NCBI GenBank assembly: GCA_037074765.1
Contig: JBAMDO010000036.1
Span: forward strand, 248,001-312,000
Direction: 5' to 3'
Length of the DNA: 64,000 nucleotides
Source of the DNA: Mansonella perstans
Taxonomy: Eukaryota; Nematoda; Chromadorea; Rhabditida; Onchocercidae
Each line of letters starts with the position of its first letter. The first letter of the stretch is position 1. The translations under genes were made by a program, and so were the position numbers. The notes under the pieces were generated by a model. It had not been told where the DNA came from, did not search any database, and saw only the letters and a program-made list of their open reading frames with translations. This document shows, one piece after another, positions 15,301 to 28,157 of the stretch.

Positions 15301-17051
15301 AAAGATTGAAAAATTTGCATCCTCGCTCAAGTTGATCCATCACGACGACAGTGGTATTGATTCATCGTTCTCGACGTTGTCATCAATCAGATCGCTGGGT
15401 GATGTTGTCAATACTCTCAAAATATTCAGCGTAATTTTTCTAATTTTTTTTTTTAAATAATAAATGTTTAAAAAATTGTACGGGCGAAGTACAATTTTGG
15501 AGAACATAGAATTTAAAAGGACGAGATTTAATTGAAGGTTGAAAATAAAAGTTTGAAGGTTAGGGTAAAGGGCAGACTTAATTTGTTGGAAACTGTCATA
15601 GAGCGGTAGATTGGCAAATTTACTCGATGATCATTTGTCATTTACTATAGATTTTTCGTCCGATAATTGTTTTATAAAAGTTATCTTGAAAAAAAAAATT
15701 TCAGGATATTCACGAGCGGTTATTAGAAGAACAGGAAGAATTGCAAAGTCTATTAAGTTCGGACTCATTTTCTGGTGATTTATCGGGCTTACTGGGAGAG
15801 TTCGAACCGTTGTGTCGCGGATACAAGGAAGCTTTGGAAAGAGTGGAGCAGTTAATGGCACAAGTTGAAGCCATCCGGGATAAATGGAATGATTGGTCTG
15901 AAACACAACGAATTATTCAAATGATGATGCGAACCATTGAAAATGACCTGTCTGATCTTCGCAGGGGAAGTGATAACTCTGAAGTGAGTACTGATATTAT
16001 AACTTCTGGTAAATTACTTAAATACTATAATATATGAATGATTACTTCTGTGGTGAATTTTCATCAGAAATTTCGATAAATGCTATGCGAGTAGTGATAA
16101 GTTTCAAGTCCGAAGATGAACATTTTTTTTGTTGAAATAAAATGACTTTTAAGGAAGCCAAATTCTGGAATAAAATTCAAGACTCTGTTATTTCTTGATA
16201 ACTCTGACAGATATGATATTACTTGTACTAAATTACGTTAAAGTGAGTACTGATTCCAGACTTATATTTTTTTTTATTGAAAAAGTTTTACTCTGGATTG
16301 TCATCTATAATTTCATTGACAATAATTCAAACTATCATAAGTGTTAATCATATTAATATTCCATTTCAGCAGATATGTTCTGAATTGGAATTATGTCAAG
16401 AACGAATGAACCGTCTGGAAACAGCATGTAACTATCTGAGTTGTAATTTAGCATCACTTCACAATCATCCCTCTACTCAACCGCCACCTGTTGATTTCAC
16501 TTCTGAGCTAGCATTATATTCCAACGCATTAATACAATTGAAAACTAGGTTTGTTTGTCACATTTTTTGTCATGATCTATCACATTTTATGGAACACCGA
16601 ATTTAAATTTGAAGTCGAATAGAGATGATTAACTTTGAAAATAAAGAATTGAAATGCTGGACTACAGATGTGGAAATTTTCTGAATATTACAATTTTTTT
16701 GATAATGAATCATCAGTGTGATTTATAATGTTGAGAGATTACTGATTAATTTAGTAATTTATTTATTGCAGATTTGAAAAAGAAATCGGTCATGCAAAAA
16801 GTGTCGATAAGACAACATTGGTACGTACCAGAAAACGGGTACACTTGAACGGTGATGCAAAAATGACGATGCGTTTAGAATATGACAACTGCGCAAATGC
16901 TAGTTATCATATCAGTTGTTCTATTAAAGTGCTGTTTATTGTTGCGGTAATAGCAGCATTTACAGCCTGGTTCGCGACATCATCACTCGTTCCCTGGCGA
17001 ACAACTTTTGGACCACATTTGGATTATGTTGATGGTCCACCACCATTTTAA
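3308..17051 (+). CDS. unc-83: KASH-domain outer nuclear membrane protein, UNC-83/Klarsicht type (5' partial)
   Basis: Sixteen exons join in phase: 3308-3375, 3761-3899, 9765-9958, 10245-10433, 10857-10954, 11312-11460, 11530-11691, 11776-11979, 12313-12520, 12747-12871, 13850-14008, 14347-14427, 15074-15430, 15705-15983, 16370-16548, 16772-17051 (stop TAA). They give 956 visible residues. C. elegans UNC-83 is, from memory, about 1,040, so only the N-terminus is missing. Visible residues 1-69 are helical, with the W-x-x-x-W spectrin-like pattern of Klarsicht/UNC-83. A basic Arg-rich patch follows at about 435-460. Two acidic Trp motifs (EWDD, QWDD) sit in adjacent exons. Residues 712-863 are helical and coiled-coil-like. 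The C-terminus has one transmembrane helix (about 917-933) and a 23-residue lumenal tail ending PPPF, the KASH signature bound by SUN proteins. In worms UNC-83 recruits kinesin-1 and dynein to nuclei for nuclear migration. Exon phases are certain; the family name is inferred. The intron at 3900-9764 is unusually large. Confidence 0.88.
3530..3700. repeat. ATCATT/TATCA-rich simple repeat inside an intron
   Basis: Degenerate ATCATT and TATCATC units fill the intron between the first two visible exons. They include a 9-bp perfect inverted repeat, 3554-3562 against 3587-3595 (TTATCGTAT/ATACGATAA). This is probably a slipped-strand microsatellite. Confidence 0.6.
3900..9764 (+). other. 5.9-kb intron of the UNC-83-type gene
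   Basis: The exon ending at 3899 (donor GTATGT, phase 0) and the exon starting at 9765 (acceptor TTTTTGCAG, phase 0) fit each other directly, leaving this interval as one intron. It holds TTA/ATT-rich simple repeats (about 5510-5700), poly-T runs (4246-4269, 8141-8157) and TGATAA/AATGCAGTAAGC-type degenerate repeats (about 9060-9240). I found no other exon that must be included. One GC-richer spot at 5141-5231 is listed separately. Confidence 0.6.
5141..5231 (+). promoter_or_regulatory. Possible SL acceptor and alternative first exon
   Basis: A clean acceptor (AATTTCAG, ending 5146) is followed 10 nt later by an ATG (5157-5159). The frame then stays open for 25 codons in locally GC-richer sequence coding Ser, Arg and Leu residues (MTSFLRRVSSSLLDHFRTSH...). 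An internal start would fit the known habit of unc-83 to make isoforms with different 5' ends. The weak point is the donor: the only phase-0 donor that could join the 9765 exon is a poor GTGTCC at 5175. This is a candidate only. Confidence 0.25.
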
Positions 17052-17185
17052 CCATGACTTTCTGTTGATTTAAATTAAATTGCTAATGATAGGGAAATGT
17101 GGATAAGGATCACAGGTTACATAAAATCGATTCTAGGAAAAATTTAATGAATGAGCTTTTTGGTATTTTATTAAAGCATCTAATT

Positions 17186-17191
17186 AATAAA
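17186..17191 (+). terminator. Poly(A) signal candidate for the UNC-83-type gene
   Basis: AATAAA lies about 135 nt after the stop codon, a normal distance for a nematode 3' UTR. Confidence 0.5.
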
Positions 17192-20100
17192 ATACTGATG
17201 AATTAAAGTATCTTATACCTACCTAATTGAACTTTCAACGTAATTAATGTAACTTTCTTGTTTCCCAGTTATTCTCAGATAACCCGGCTTTCTTGTTTGA
17301 ATAATCATTACTGTATGGATATCATTATTTTAACAGATTATCATATAATCATATGTTTTAAATCTACTGTTGTTACTACTTATATTGTGAAAGATATCAT
17401 TATACTGCTATCATAAATTCAATTCATTACCTAAATCTTTCTATGTTTAAATTGTAGGCCCGGTATATTAGGGACAATTAAATTGAGGGTTAATTGTTAA
17501 TTATCAATTAACAGTTTGGTTTAAAAACCATAAGGTCGTTTCACCTTTACCTGCCTTTGTAAATTAACCTCATCGGCATTACGAAAATACTGAATCTTAT
17601 GATTATCACTGATGCAATTTTAGTCATCATTATTAGAAATTCTACTATCGATATTGACACTGAGTGTAGATCTGATGAATTTAATAAATTTGATTATTTC
17701 AGTTTTGGACTGATTTCAAAGTATTAATGTGAATGTCCCTTCCAAATTATTACCAAGCGATCTCTAAACACAAATGTATTTTCGTTTTTTCCGTTAACTG
17801 TTTTTTTATCCATTAATCAACATGTTTTATCGTCAGAAATATGCGTTTATTTTTTCACGAATTTTAGCAATCATTTGAGATAGGGTATTTTCCGAGAAAT
17901 CGCAGTGTCAATCATTTCTAAGTTCTCTTATATTGTAATCAGCAGTTGTTATTAATTAATACAGAAGACAAAGCAACACATTGTGAAATCACTCTCGAAT
18001 TTCTGTCAGTCATCTTTGGATGATATGAAGTTCTTACAAACATTTGAGTAATACCACGTTTAGGTATATTGTTACCCGATAAATACCTCCATGTTTGCTC
18101 ACTATTAAATCTCCTAAACATATGTGTTCTTTGTCACATGAACTTAGCTTTTTTTGAGCTGCTTTGATCAATCTGAGAAAGTTGAAGTATCTTTATTCAT
18201 TAATTTACTTTGCATTTATCTGCCGAACTTCCCTAACAGTACGAAACTTTTACGACACTTTTTTTTGTTTTTCCACATTATTAGTTCTCATGTTTTATTA
18301 TTTTTTTTTCTTTTGTAAATTCCAACTTGTTACCTGCAATACGTCAAATCAATAATTACCATTTGATATAATGAAAATGTCCTCTTGCAATAATGCAATG
18401 AATGATTAAAGTTTCCAATCTTGAATTCCATTTCCCGCATTTAAATATATTAGATTATAAATGATAAGATTGAAATAATGCATTTAGTTATTTAATCCAA
18501 CAAAAGCAAAATGTGGCCACTGATTGCGCCTTTTGTGACATGAAGATTTGTGGTACTTCATGCAAATATTTCCTAATAGCGAATATGAAATATACCAAGT
18601 AATTCCACAAGGTCGCCATTATTGCATAAGTTTGAATTAGATTAGAGTTTGTACTTATCCCTCATCTTTGCAAATCAAGCCTAAGTTTAGTTTCGAAGCT
18701 AAATTTATTATGATTTGGCTATAATTTTTTGATTTTACTTGTCAGCATCTGTTTGCAAATCTTTTTAAGCTCGGTTCCAGACATAAAATTAACTGTTAAA
18801 TTGGGATTGATTTTATGCTGTTCGGTTGCTAGTCGTCAAATTGGTTTTTTTCAATAATGGCAGGTCATGTTACAGTAGTGAACATCGTTTTTGTTAAGAA
18901 CAGGATAACAAACAATTTGGAGCAAAACTGCTCTGTAAAAGGATTTGATGGTCGGCTAATTAGACATGTTGGATTACTACTGTCGCACTTGTGATTGCTT
19001 TTTTTTTAAATTAAAATCAGTTCTTTATTTTTTGTTTCCACTTATTTCGAATCAACCCACAATAAGTTACCAAAAACGTTTCTGGATTCGTCCAATTATT
19101 CAATTATTAGACAATTAATAATAACCGTTCCAGGCAATATCTGACACATGCGATTCTCAAGCCTACGGCGCATTTTTCTAACCGCTCAAACCCCAAACAT
19201 TTTTTTCAACATCGAAAAAGTAATTGGCGAATCTTTAATGTTTAAGAAATAAAATTTCTTGTCTTTGTGTTCCAACATCCTGATTTCTGTACTGCGATCG
19301 GTTTTTGTGCTGTTCTCCACATTTCGCAGTCGGATGGCAAAGGAATGGATTGAGAGCATACGTATAAAAAATTGATGTAAAAGATAATGATATTGAATTA
19401 TTAACTTGTTCTATTGTACGGAGATAACAAATTTCTGGATCTTGTTTCGCATGAGTGATTTTCTCTCCATCAATTTCGAACATTTTCAAGATTTCATAAA
19501 ATTTTTCATCATTTGGTTTTTTGTTTCTTCAAAATTGAAGGAGAGAAAATTGAAGTGCGAAATGAAGAAAATGATCAGCGACTTTTTTATTGAAAGGGTT
19601 TTGGAATTAAGGGAAATTTGGCTAATTGTTTTGCTATGCATTTGATGATATCACACAATGTTTCCTGATACATTTCATGTGACAAAAACTTTCGAAACGA
19701 TGGAAGAAAATAGCAAAAAAGATAGATTTACATGCAGAAAACAATCTGATTGATATGTTGCAATGAAATTGTTCGTTCGTGGTCAGTTATTGACTGCTGA
19801 CCAGTATTTTATTTTATGCCTAAGTATACTGCGCTTCTTCCTTTGCTGTTTCTTTGGATAATTGGATGATGTGATGGACAGAGCGATAAATTTTTAATTT
19901 TTGAAGTGTCAGCTATAACATACTAAAATTTCAACTAAATGCTGGCTTCTCTGGCTTTGTTATTGTTATCCAAAATTTATTTTGTAAACTATATCGCAAG
20001 TAACAGTGAATTGACAGTGCTAGCATAGAATGATGCTGATCAATTTTAATCAGTTTTATGTGCTTCAACGGAATTCATGGCTTTTATATCAATTTAGTTA

Positions 20101-23100
20101 ATTTTGTTAAATAATTTTCCTTCTCTTTCCGTTTCTTTTAAAAATTTCCTTTTCTCGATTTCTTTATCAGCGATGATTTTCTGATTTGGTGGTCAAGTTC
20201 TTATTGCTGTCTTTACAAGAATTCCAATTTCACATTATGATTCTTACCACATACAACTTTTAAATATTGTTGGCATTTTTGACGTTCTTCAAGTTCATTT
20301 GCACTCGCATTTGCGACATGACACTCAGAACTTTTTTCTTTCATATTACAGCAAACTTTAGTGAATATGAAGAAATTTCCTTGCATTTAACAATCACACC
20401 TTCCGTCTTAGCACATGTATTGTTGGGAGCTATTGATGTTTGCAGACTACTTCAATTCATTAAGTCAATATTTTGCCTGTATTATTGAATTACAAGTCCG
20501 AATATCGCTCCTACATCTCATCCAATAACCATTTAATCTAAATACACTATCGAGCTCGTAGAGTGGCCGACCTTTTATTTTGGTCATTGGCCACCAATTT
20601 GTCGACTCCATTCTCATAACTAAACTTTTAACTTATCAAAATACAGTGAATTAATTTTAATCAATGCTACTTTATTCAGAAGTAAAACTCTGAATTAGTA
20701 TCAATAAAGTTTTAGCACACTGAACTTTTCATTGATACACACAACATATAAAAATATTTACGTAAATACAGAAAGAAATTACATAATCATTGATAGCTTA
20801 CTGAATACCGGAACTATGGCCAGAAAGGAAAGAATGAATCCCTTTCATGTCAATATGCTTTTACAGAGATGTTGGCGATAACAGCTTATGGTTTGCTACA
20901 AACACGAAATCATTGCTTGGCTTATTATTATCGTGCCATAATTCGTCAGTGTTGCTGCAATTATAATGATAATTGTATTGTCAAGCAGAAATAATTATGT
21001 AAATTAATCGAAATAGTAATTTAAAAAGTTCACTTCGAAAGTTTGCATTTTTAATCGAAAAAAAAACAAGCTTTCGCATTTTTTAATCGAATGACAAAAT
21101 GCTGGATTAAAGAGGACAAGTACAAAAAAGTTCGATGACAATAATAAAGGTACGATATCACTTTGAATTACTCACTTATTCTAATTTCCGGTGACAACAA
21201 GTCGTCACCTATTTCCGGATCATGTTTCAAGGAATGACTTTCTTTTCTTCAATTTTAAACACTTTTCGAGACTTAACTTTTTTAAATTTTCCATCAGTTT
21301 GTTTTTTGTTTTTCAATGCAAAATGAGTTTGTTGAAAATGTTGAAAAGGCGAATGATAAATTTTTAAAATAATAACTTCAATTCGCAATCTACAAACAAC
21401 TAAAGTCATTCACCCCTGAATTGGGATTCTTTTATTCCTTGTCAAATGCTATCGTTAGTCAGTGATAGCATGATTCAGTGTTGTCAAGCTGATAGTTCAT
21501 CGGCTTTATCTATCAAGCAGATATTATTTGCTCATTTAATTAAAGATTTCATATGAGTAATATAATTTTATAGTAGTTCATTGTTAGACTACTATAAAGC
21601 ACAAATGATATATGCGAAATATGAATTTTACTAGTCGCTTTAAAATTTTGCTAAATTTCTCACAAATGTCTTTTTCATAATTTCAAAGATAATTGATGAT
21701 GCAATCATCTTCTATGACATTTTAATCATTGTATAGTACCGGAAACCAACAGTTATTCCATTGACTTTTGATATTTCCCTTAGCTAACAGCAAAGATATA
21801 GAGTGGCAGAACGAAATTTATTTAGAAAAAAAACTTATTTAGAGAAAAAAAGTTTTGCATTCTTTCTGATGAAAAATGATTGCAAAATTAAATTATTTTT
21901 TTCTTAACAATTAACCAATGTCTGATACAAATTCTATGCTTTTCGCGCATTATCTTGCATATTTTTGCATACAATGTAAAATGATGAAACATTTAAAATT
22001 AATCATCGATTTCATTTACGATCATTTTATTAATATCAAAGATTATAAAGTGGAAATGATACTTTCATAACATGCATATCTAATGATCTGAAATCAATTG
22101 AATCAAATATCAAAAATGCGCAAATGGTTGAATAAACGTATAAATTGTTTGAAAAAGAATAATCCTTTTCTGTCACAAATATGACAAACAAAAAATTGAG
22201 CAAATAAAAGGAAGGAAGAAAATTATTAAGTACAATCGGTAAAGAAGATAATTTGAAAATTCAATATAGATCCAAAAATTATTTACAATTTTATTTTTAT
22301 ATCAAATTATTTCATTTTCATTGGATATATTTTAATTACTGTTACACTAACAACTATCGTTGCGACATTTTTACCATGATAATTGACTTTTGATCTAATC
22401 GCAGCAAAATGGAGGAAAGGATTCGAAGAAGCAAAGTTTTGCAGATACTTTAAGCTACTCAAACAATCTTGCAAACACTTTTAGCTGTCAGCTATGACTC
22501 AACTCACCTTTTCCATATCAAAAAAGGAGGAAAAATGATGGATTGACCCTTTCATTATTTATCCTTACACAAAGTGAAAAGAGATATGGTTCAATAATTC
22601 AGCGATGGTTTATTAGTTTTCTGATATCTGATACACAACTATAAAAACTAAATATAACCATTAGAATACGATTAAAAAGGAATTGTTGGTTATTTGATTT
22701 CTTGATAATTAATATTATAATTAATGATAGTTGATATAAAAAAGATAATCGGCAATTGATGATTAATTTTTTGTAAACTTCCGAATGCAAACATTTTGAA
22801 CAATATGAAAATTCTCATCAAATTCATTGCATTTATTTAATCTAATAAATTTTTATTGGAATGGTCAGTTAGTTCCACTTCATATGCAACATAATCGAAT
22901 CTTTTTTAAATGTTGCAAAAAAAACTATTTGAGTATATCGTATTATATTATGTCATATCATGTCTCACGATATCATATGGCACTGTTTTTGATACTGTAT
23001 TCTCAAGTAATTCTGGAAGAGTCTAAAAATCATTGTAAATTTTTAGGCTGTCCCGTGACTCACAATCATTAAGAATGTGATGATGTATTGCAAAAATTCA

Positions 23101-23285
23101 TAGCCTCGTACTAATTCGAAATTTTCTCGCTGCAATGAGAAAAATTACAGCAGACTATCAAGTAGATTTGAACTTTAGATTTCTAAAGTTTGTTGTAGAG
23201 AAAGAAAGAGAGAAGACAAGAGGGAGAGAATGGAAAAAACTTAAAAGAGAGAATTGAAAAGAGTAAAAGTAAAAAAATTAATTCG

Positions 23286-23460
23286 CACCTATATGTAAAA
23301 AAAAAATGTTACAGTATTTATATTTATCTATGTAAATATATTATTCTATCGATATATATAAATATAAAAATATAAGATATAAATTCTATTATTTTATAAG
23401 AAAATATGAATATATTATTTAATTTATATTTTATTTTATTTATAAACAAAATACAAATAA
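23286..23460. repeat. Low-complexity AT-rich tract
   Basis: Almost pure A/T sequence made of TATATAAA/ATTTATAT-like words, just downstream of a GA-rich patch. No coding potential. Confidence 0.6.
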
Positions 23461-25040
23461 ATTATTTAATCTATTCCTAGAATTCATTGCCGATAATTCA
23501 TAAAGTTTATAGGAATGACATTGATTAACTGTTAAGGAATAATATTCGAAGTTGCTTATCCATAGAGTATCAATTAATCAAATCGCGAAATGTAGTTGTA
23601 AAGTGCTGCATGAATTATTTCAGTATTTCATTAAATATTCTTAGAAATGCATTGTTGCAATTCATAAAGTTTATAGAAATGAATTCTCTTTTTTTAAATT
23701 TCTTCTTGTAATCTTAACAAAAAAGAATTGTTGCATATGGGAAATTTTTCTTGCTCAATTTTTTGTTGCAATTCCATTTTTCTAACAAAGAAAAAAATGC
23801 ACCAATAGATCTATTGCTGTATCTATATCAATTCCCTTAATTCTTTAAATGTTCGAAACTGAAATGGCCGTTAGAATGAAATTGCTATTTGTAAACAATG
23901 ATTTCATTTCAAATAAAACAAAAGGATATTAGAATGAAACTTTTGTAAATAAAAACAAATTTTTAAAAATTGATTTTCTGACACAGTCAATGATAAATTG
24001 AATGATGCTGATTTCTAGAAAAATTAGTAAGTGTAAAGTATCAATTTGCAGGTCAAAAAAAGAGATTGGATGGCATACCTTTATCGTCATATCAATTAAT
24101 CTTTCACTTCAAGATTGCAAAATATTTTTGCATCATTCATCTGTCAAAAAAAGCAAGGAAGAAATCTTTGATTTAAGAATAATACACCTATATTAACGAA
24201 TGATCTTGCACTGATCAGAAAGAACAGCTAATTTGTTAGACGCTAATTTGCTTAAAAAATTTAAGGAATTTCTTTTAAGGCATTTCCAAATTTATATTTT
24301 TTGCATAATTATATATTTATATATATATGTATGTTATATGTGTGTAGTAATGCAAAACTATTTAGCATATTTGGAGTCTTATCAACAAATTAATTACAAC
24401 AATTTATTTTTTACTTTAGAAATTTGCTTGGTGCTTGGTAAAAATCTATTTTTTGAAACAAATTAATTATAATAATGATGTGGCTAATGATTAAGAAATA
24501 ATTAATGGAGTTTTTAAGCTTTATATAACGCAATGACACATTTACAATTATATTTATCTATTAGCAAAATGTTTCACTCATAAATTAAAATAGAAGAATA
24601 TATAATCATATCTCAAGTATTATGCTTCGAAAAAAAAGATTGTTCATTTTTCTTTTCTTTTCATTAAACTGTAAAAGATCAAAAAGTATTCGATTACTTT
24701 GGATCGTGCATTTTTAGATATGATATGATATTATCGTATCGCCGATTGATTGGATTAATTTGAAAAACTGGACGAGAATTTTCATAAAAAAATCATTTCA
24801 TGGATTAATTTAAGAAAGAGAAATTTTATTAAACAATAAGTTTTAATTTAAAATTATGATCTGAATATAATTCAATTTCTGTTGCTCCACACAAGGATGG
24901 TTAGAAGATTTAGAAATAGAATGAAGGTCGAAAAATAGAAAGGTATAGGATGATTGCAGTAACTAAAACGGTCAGAGATCAGGTCATCAATTGGTGCTTT
25001 TGTTACAAAGTGAAAATGATGAATTAATTCTAGCTTTTCT

Positions 25041-25081
25041 CATTTAGCTTCAGTTTGGGATAACATTTAGCTTCAGTTTGG
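25041..25081. repeat. Two-copy 18-bp direct repeat
   Basis: CATTTAGCTTCAGTTTGG occurs at 25041-25058 and again at 25064-25081, a 23-bp period. Confidence 0.7.
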
Positions 25082-26991
25082 TTCCATCATCTTCAGTTTC
25101 ATCTTTCACATTCAACCCACAATTTCAATGAATAAATCTCATTTTGCAAGTACTAAAGTTTCCTTCTTTTATTCCTTATGCTATAACCTTATTTTAACTG
25201 TCTATAAATTGCTTTCTTTCAACTCTTCTTATTTTCAGCTTATCATTAAATTGATATCTTATCAGCAATATCTTCTAATTGCTTATCATCGTGTTTGTTT
25301 AGAGGAGTTATTAATATCATTCAGTATTTACTTTTGTACAATTGTGAGATTATACTACTGTTCTGCATTAGTTTTTTTTTAAATGCAAATTCTTTTTTAC
25401 AAAACTAGCATGGCTGATATTTCACCGTGGTATTTGAGACGGAGCAATGCGAATATAGACTGAAGATATTGGTAGAGAGTTATCAATTCAGCCGAATATT
25501 TCAAGTATGAAGCAATTTTACCAGTGGATAAATTGAAATGGATAATTTAATGATTTGTGTTTGTTTTTTGGCAAGCAAATGTTAGAGTTGTCACCACTAA
25601 AAAAAAGGCATCACTAAATATTTTGTTAAATTTCTCAAAAATTTTAATCATTATGGTAATTTAATTAATTAATTTATTTTCATCTTAAAAGTGCTGGCAT
25701 TGTGATAATTATCAGAATAGTAATTTATGCTCATCACCAATAGTTTAATCCGTCATTTTTTTCTCATCCTTATTTATTTTTCATAAAATAGTTAAAAGAA
25801 ATCACTGCTGCAATGATTAGAGCTTATATCTGCTCAAGGTTTCGAACAGTGTAATTGATATTACTTATAATTACATTAAAAATTATTATCTGTGACTTTT
25901 TTATAAAGCTAAAAGAATAGTATTATTTTTTAAAGCACCAAAATACTTGCTGATTAAGAATGGTGGATAAAAAAGAAATTAGGGACACTTTTTTTGCCTT
26001 TCTTTTTGTTTAACTAATTTCGATACCATATTTGTTTATTCTATTTGTTTCATTCATACGAGGAATTCGTATTTTTTTGAAGTTACCATGAAATTGTTGA
26101 AAACTAACACTAAAGAATTAAATGCTTTATAATTTCATCTTTAGGACTTACAGAATTGCTATCAAAATTAGTAAAAACTATGTCGTATGTAATTGAATCA
26201 TTCTATTTAACTTAGAGAGTATTGCAATATTAGGATGATATTTAGAATGCTTAAGACTAAATTAATGAATTATTAGTGAAAAAAATTCTAAATATCATAA
26301 TTTTACCTTGGCAAGACTATTATTAGCATACAGTGCAACGTAATTAACGAATTTTAGTTAGCTAGTTAGTTGTTAACGGATGCCATAAGTTTAAAATTAC
26401 GATAGGATTGCTCTTCCGCTTTAACAGTGCCATTCTTTACGGTAATTAATCTTTGCACTTTCTTCACAGATAGTTAAACTTTTTTTCTTGGCTTAACAAT
26501 TTTCTTCATTTCTTTCAACTTTTTTGCAAACCTCTGTCCTATCGATTTCTTGCTTAATTTAATGGTAGAATTGATGCTTAAATTTGAAACATTTTCGGGC
26601 AACGACAGCTGCGTTAATTTATTTATACGCATCAATTCCTTATCATTAATGCTAAGAAATGAATGACTAATGATGTTAGTAAATGATAACGACTAGAAGA
26701 CCACAAATTATTGATATCTTTGTGCAGGCCGATACTTATCGGTTTATCAAAAGTTAGCAGAAATGTTTTTGCAATGCTTTTATTTTTCCAACAATTAGTT
26801 AACAGTCCAACTTTTTTTCTGGGTTGTCAACTATAAATAAAAATATCATTAGGCTTAGAATCGAAGTTAAAACTTTGGTAAAAATAGGCATTAAAATAAT
26901 TACCAAGTTTTCGTTAATGAAATTAGACAGTTATAATCGATGTCTTGTGTGGGAATTGTGCAATTTTAAAACCATTAGTTAAATTAGTGTC

Positions 26992-27029
26992 TTATCAGCA
27001 GTTATCAGTCACTTATCAGCTGCTTATCA
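26992..27029. promoter_or_regulatory. Cluster of four GATA-factor sites
   Basis: TTATCAG occurs at 26992-26998, 27002-27008 and 27013-27019, and TTATCA at 27024-27029. These are TGATAA on the minus strand, the core bound by nematode GATA factors such as ELT-2 and ELT-3. The spacings are 10, 11 and 11 bp, so all four lie on one face of the helix in the same orientation. The cluster is about 1.1 kb upstream of the papilin start. More TTATC sites lie nearby (about 26737-26750 and 27221). Binding and target gene are inferred. Confidence 0.45.
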
Positions 27030-27492
27030 AAATGGTGGAACTTGATAGTTCCACTCACATTTTATAACTGTTCCTCTCTTTTTTTGTTTTAATAAGAGAA
27101 ATAAATATTAATTTTTTCAACGAGCAAAAATGATACATCAATCACTGTAATCTTTTTTATTTTTATCAAAATTTAATTCCAAATACAGAAACAAATATTA
27201 ACTACGATCTTAAGCAGTTTACTTATCATCCAAATAAATAAGTATTCCTTTCATAAATTTTGTCATTCTCAGATTGATTTAAAATTTTTAAATACAAACA
27301 TAAGTGCGAAAGAAAGTGTTTCAAGGTTTCAATTCTTGAAATCCTTCATTTATGCTATTTTAAAACTTTTGCGATTTACCAATAAGAACTTTCTATTATA
27401 CAATTTTTTATTTGCTGAGTTTTTTTTGATTTCCCATAAAACTGCTGAAAATGAAACTTTTTAATAAAAATTAAAAAAAAACTTTATACCAC

Positions 27493-27517
27493 CAGGCAGT
27501 ACCATTTTCACTGCCTG
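27493..27517. repeat. Short perfect hairpin
   Basis: CAGGCAGT (27493-27500) and ACTGCCTG (27510-27517) are perfect inverted copies around a 9-nt loop, about 0.65 kb upstream of the papilin start. It lies between the GATA cluster and the gene and could form a small stem. Confidence 0.5.
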
Positions 27518-27607
27518 AACAAAAATAAAAAAATATTTGAAAAATGTTTAACTTACCAAAAGTATAATAATTTTTGAAATATCTCTTATTACAGTGAAAG
27601 TAAGGCA

Positions 27608-27770
27608 GTATAAAAATTTATAACAAGCAGTATTTTCTCTCAGAAAGATTCCCGAGCCGTCCTTTTGAATAGCCGTATTCTGATTAAGAAAAAAATTACA
27701 ATAAAAATTTATAGTATATATCTGAGCAATATTTTCTCAGAAAAAATCCCCAGCAATCCTTTTGAACAAT
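27608..27770. repeat. Degenerate tandem duplication upstream of papilin
   Basis: Two diverged copies, about 27608-27672 and 27697-27770, share TAAAAATTTATA, then GCA(G/A)TATTTTCTC, CAGAAA and CCTTTTGAA in the same order. They are about 90-105 bp apart. This is an old duplication with no coding potential. Confidence 0.5.
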
Positions 27771-28125
27771 CTTAAACCACTGCACATTTTTTATGCTGGT
27801 ATTGCTACATTTTGGATCAATTTTCAGTTTAAATGATTACCTGAGATTCGATCCATAATAGTTTACAGTAAACAAAGATATGAGCTACGGTTAAAAAATC
27901 AGCAACTAAGAGTGAATCCTGCCACACAAAATACATCCTTTTTACTCCTCATTCCTCTTTACTGGTTGAACTTCAATTATTTTTGGAATTTTGAATGAAT
28001 AATCGCATTTCTTTTACCGTTCAATAATATCGAATGGATTTATTCATTCCCTATAATTCTTCGTTGCTAAATGAAGCGTGGAAAATTTTTAACGGCGATA
28101 TTCCAATTATTTTTGAGATTTTGGA

Positions 28126-28157
28126 TGTATACTTGCAGGGAAAAATCAGAAAAGAAA
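28126..28157 (+). promoter_or_regulatory. Probable SL trans-splice acceptor and 19-nt 5' leader of papilin
   Basis: TATACTTGCAG ends at 28138, only 19 nt before the chosen ATG at 28158, with no upstream exon in sight. A 3' splice site just before a start codon is typical of nematode SL trans-splicing, and here it selects 28158 over an in-frame ATG at 28071. The leader has no upstream ATG. Confidence 0.6.

Larger units (their letters stand above)
17192..26980. other. Intergenic region, no supported gene
   Basis: About 10 kb with no exon chain I could build on either strand. Open frames are short, lack splice partners and have low-complexity translations. A 45-codon frame at 18857-18994 (starts MAGHVTVV) and a 41-codon frame near 20870 are isolated and not called. 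Repeats include a GA-rich patch (about 23195-23275), an AT-only patch (23286-23460) and a partly repeated motif containing ATTCATAAAGTTTATAG at about 23496 and again at about 23660. Confidence 0.55.

Noticed and set aside
18857..18994. 45-codon frame starting MAGHVTVV
   Set aside because: Isolated, no splice partner or known motif; expected by chance in 11 kb.
19235..19489. 84-codon minus-strand frame
   Set aside because: No recognisable domain and no splice neighbours; composition alternates between unrelated patches.
20868..20996. 41-codon Cys/Tyr-rich frame behind a TTTTACAG acceptor
   Set aside because: No downstream exon and no signal peptide; likely chance.
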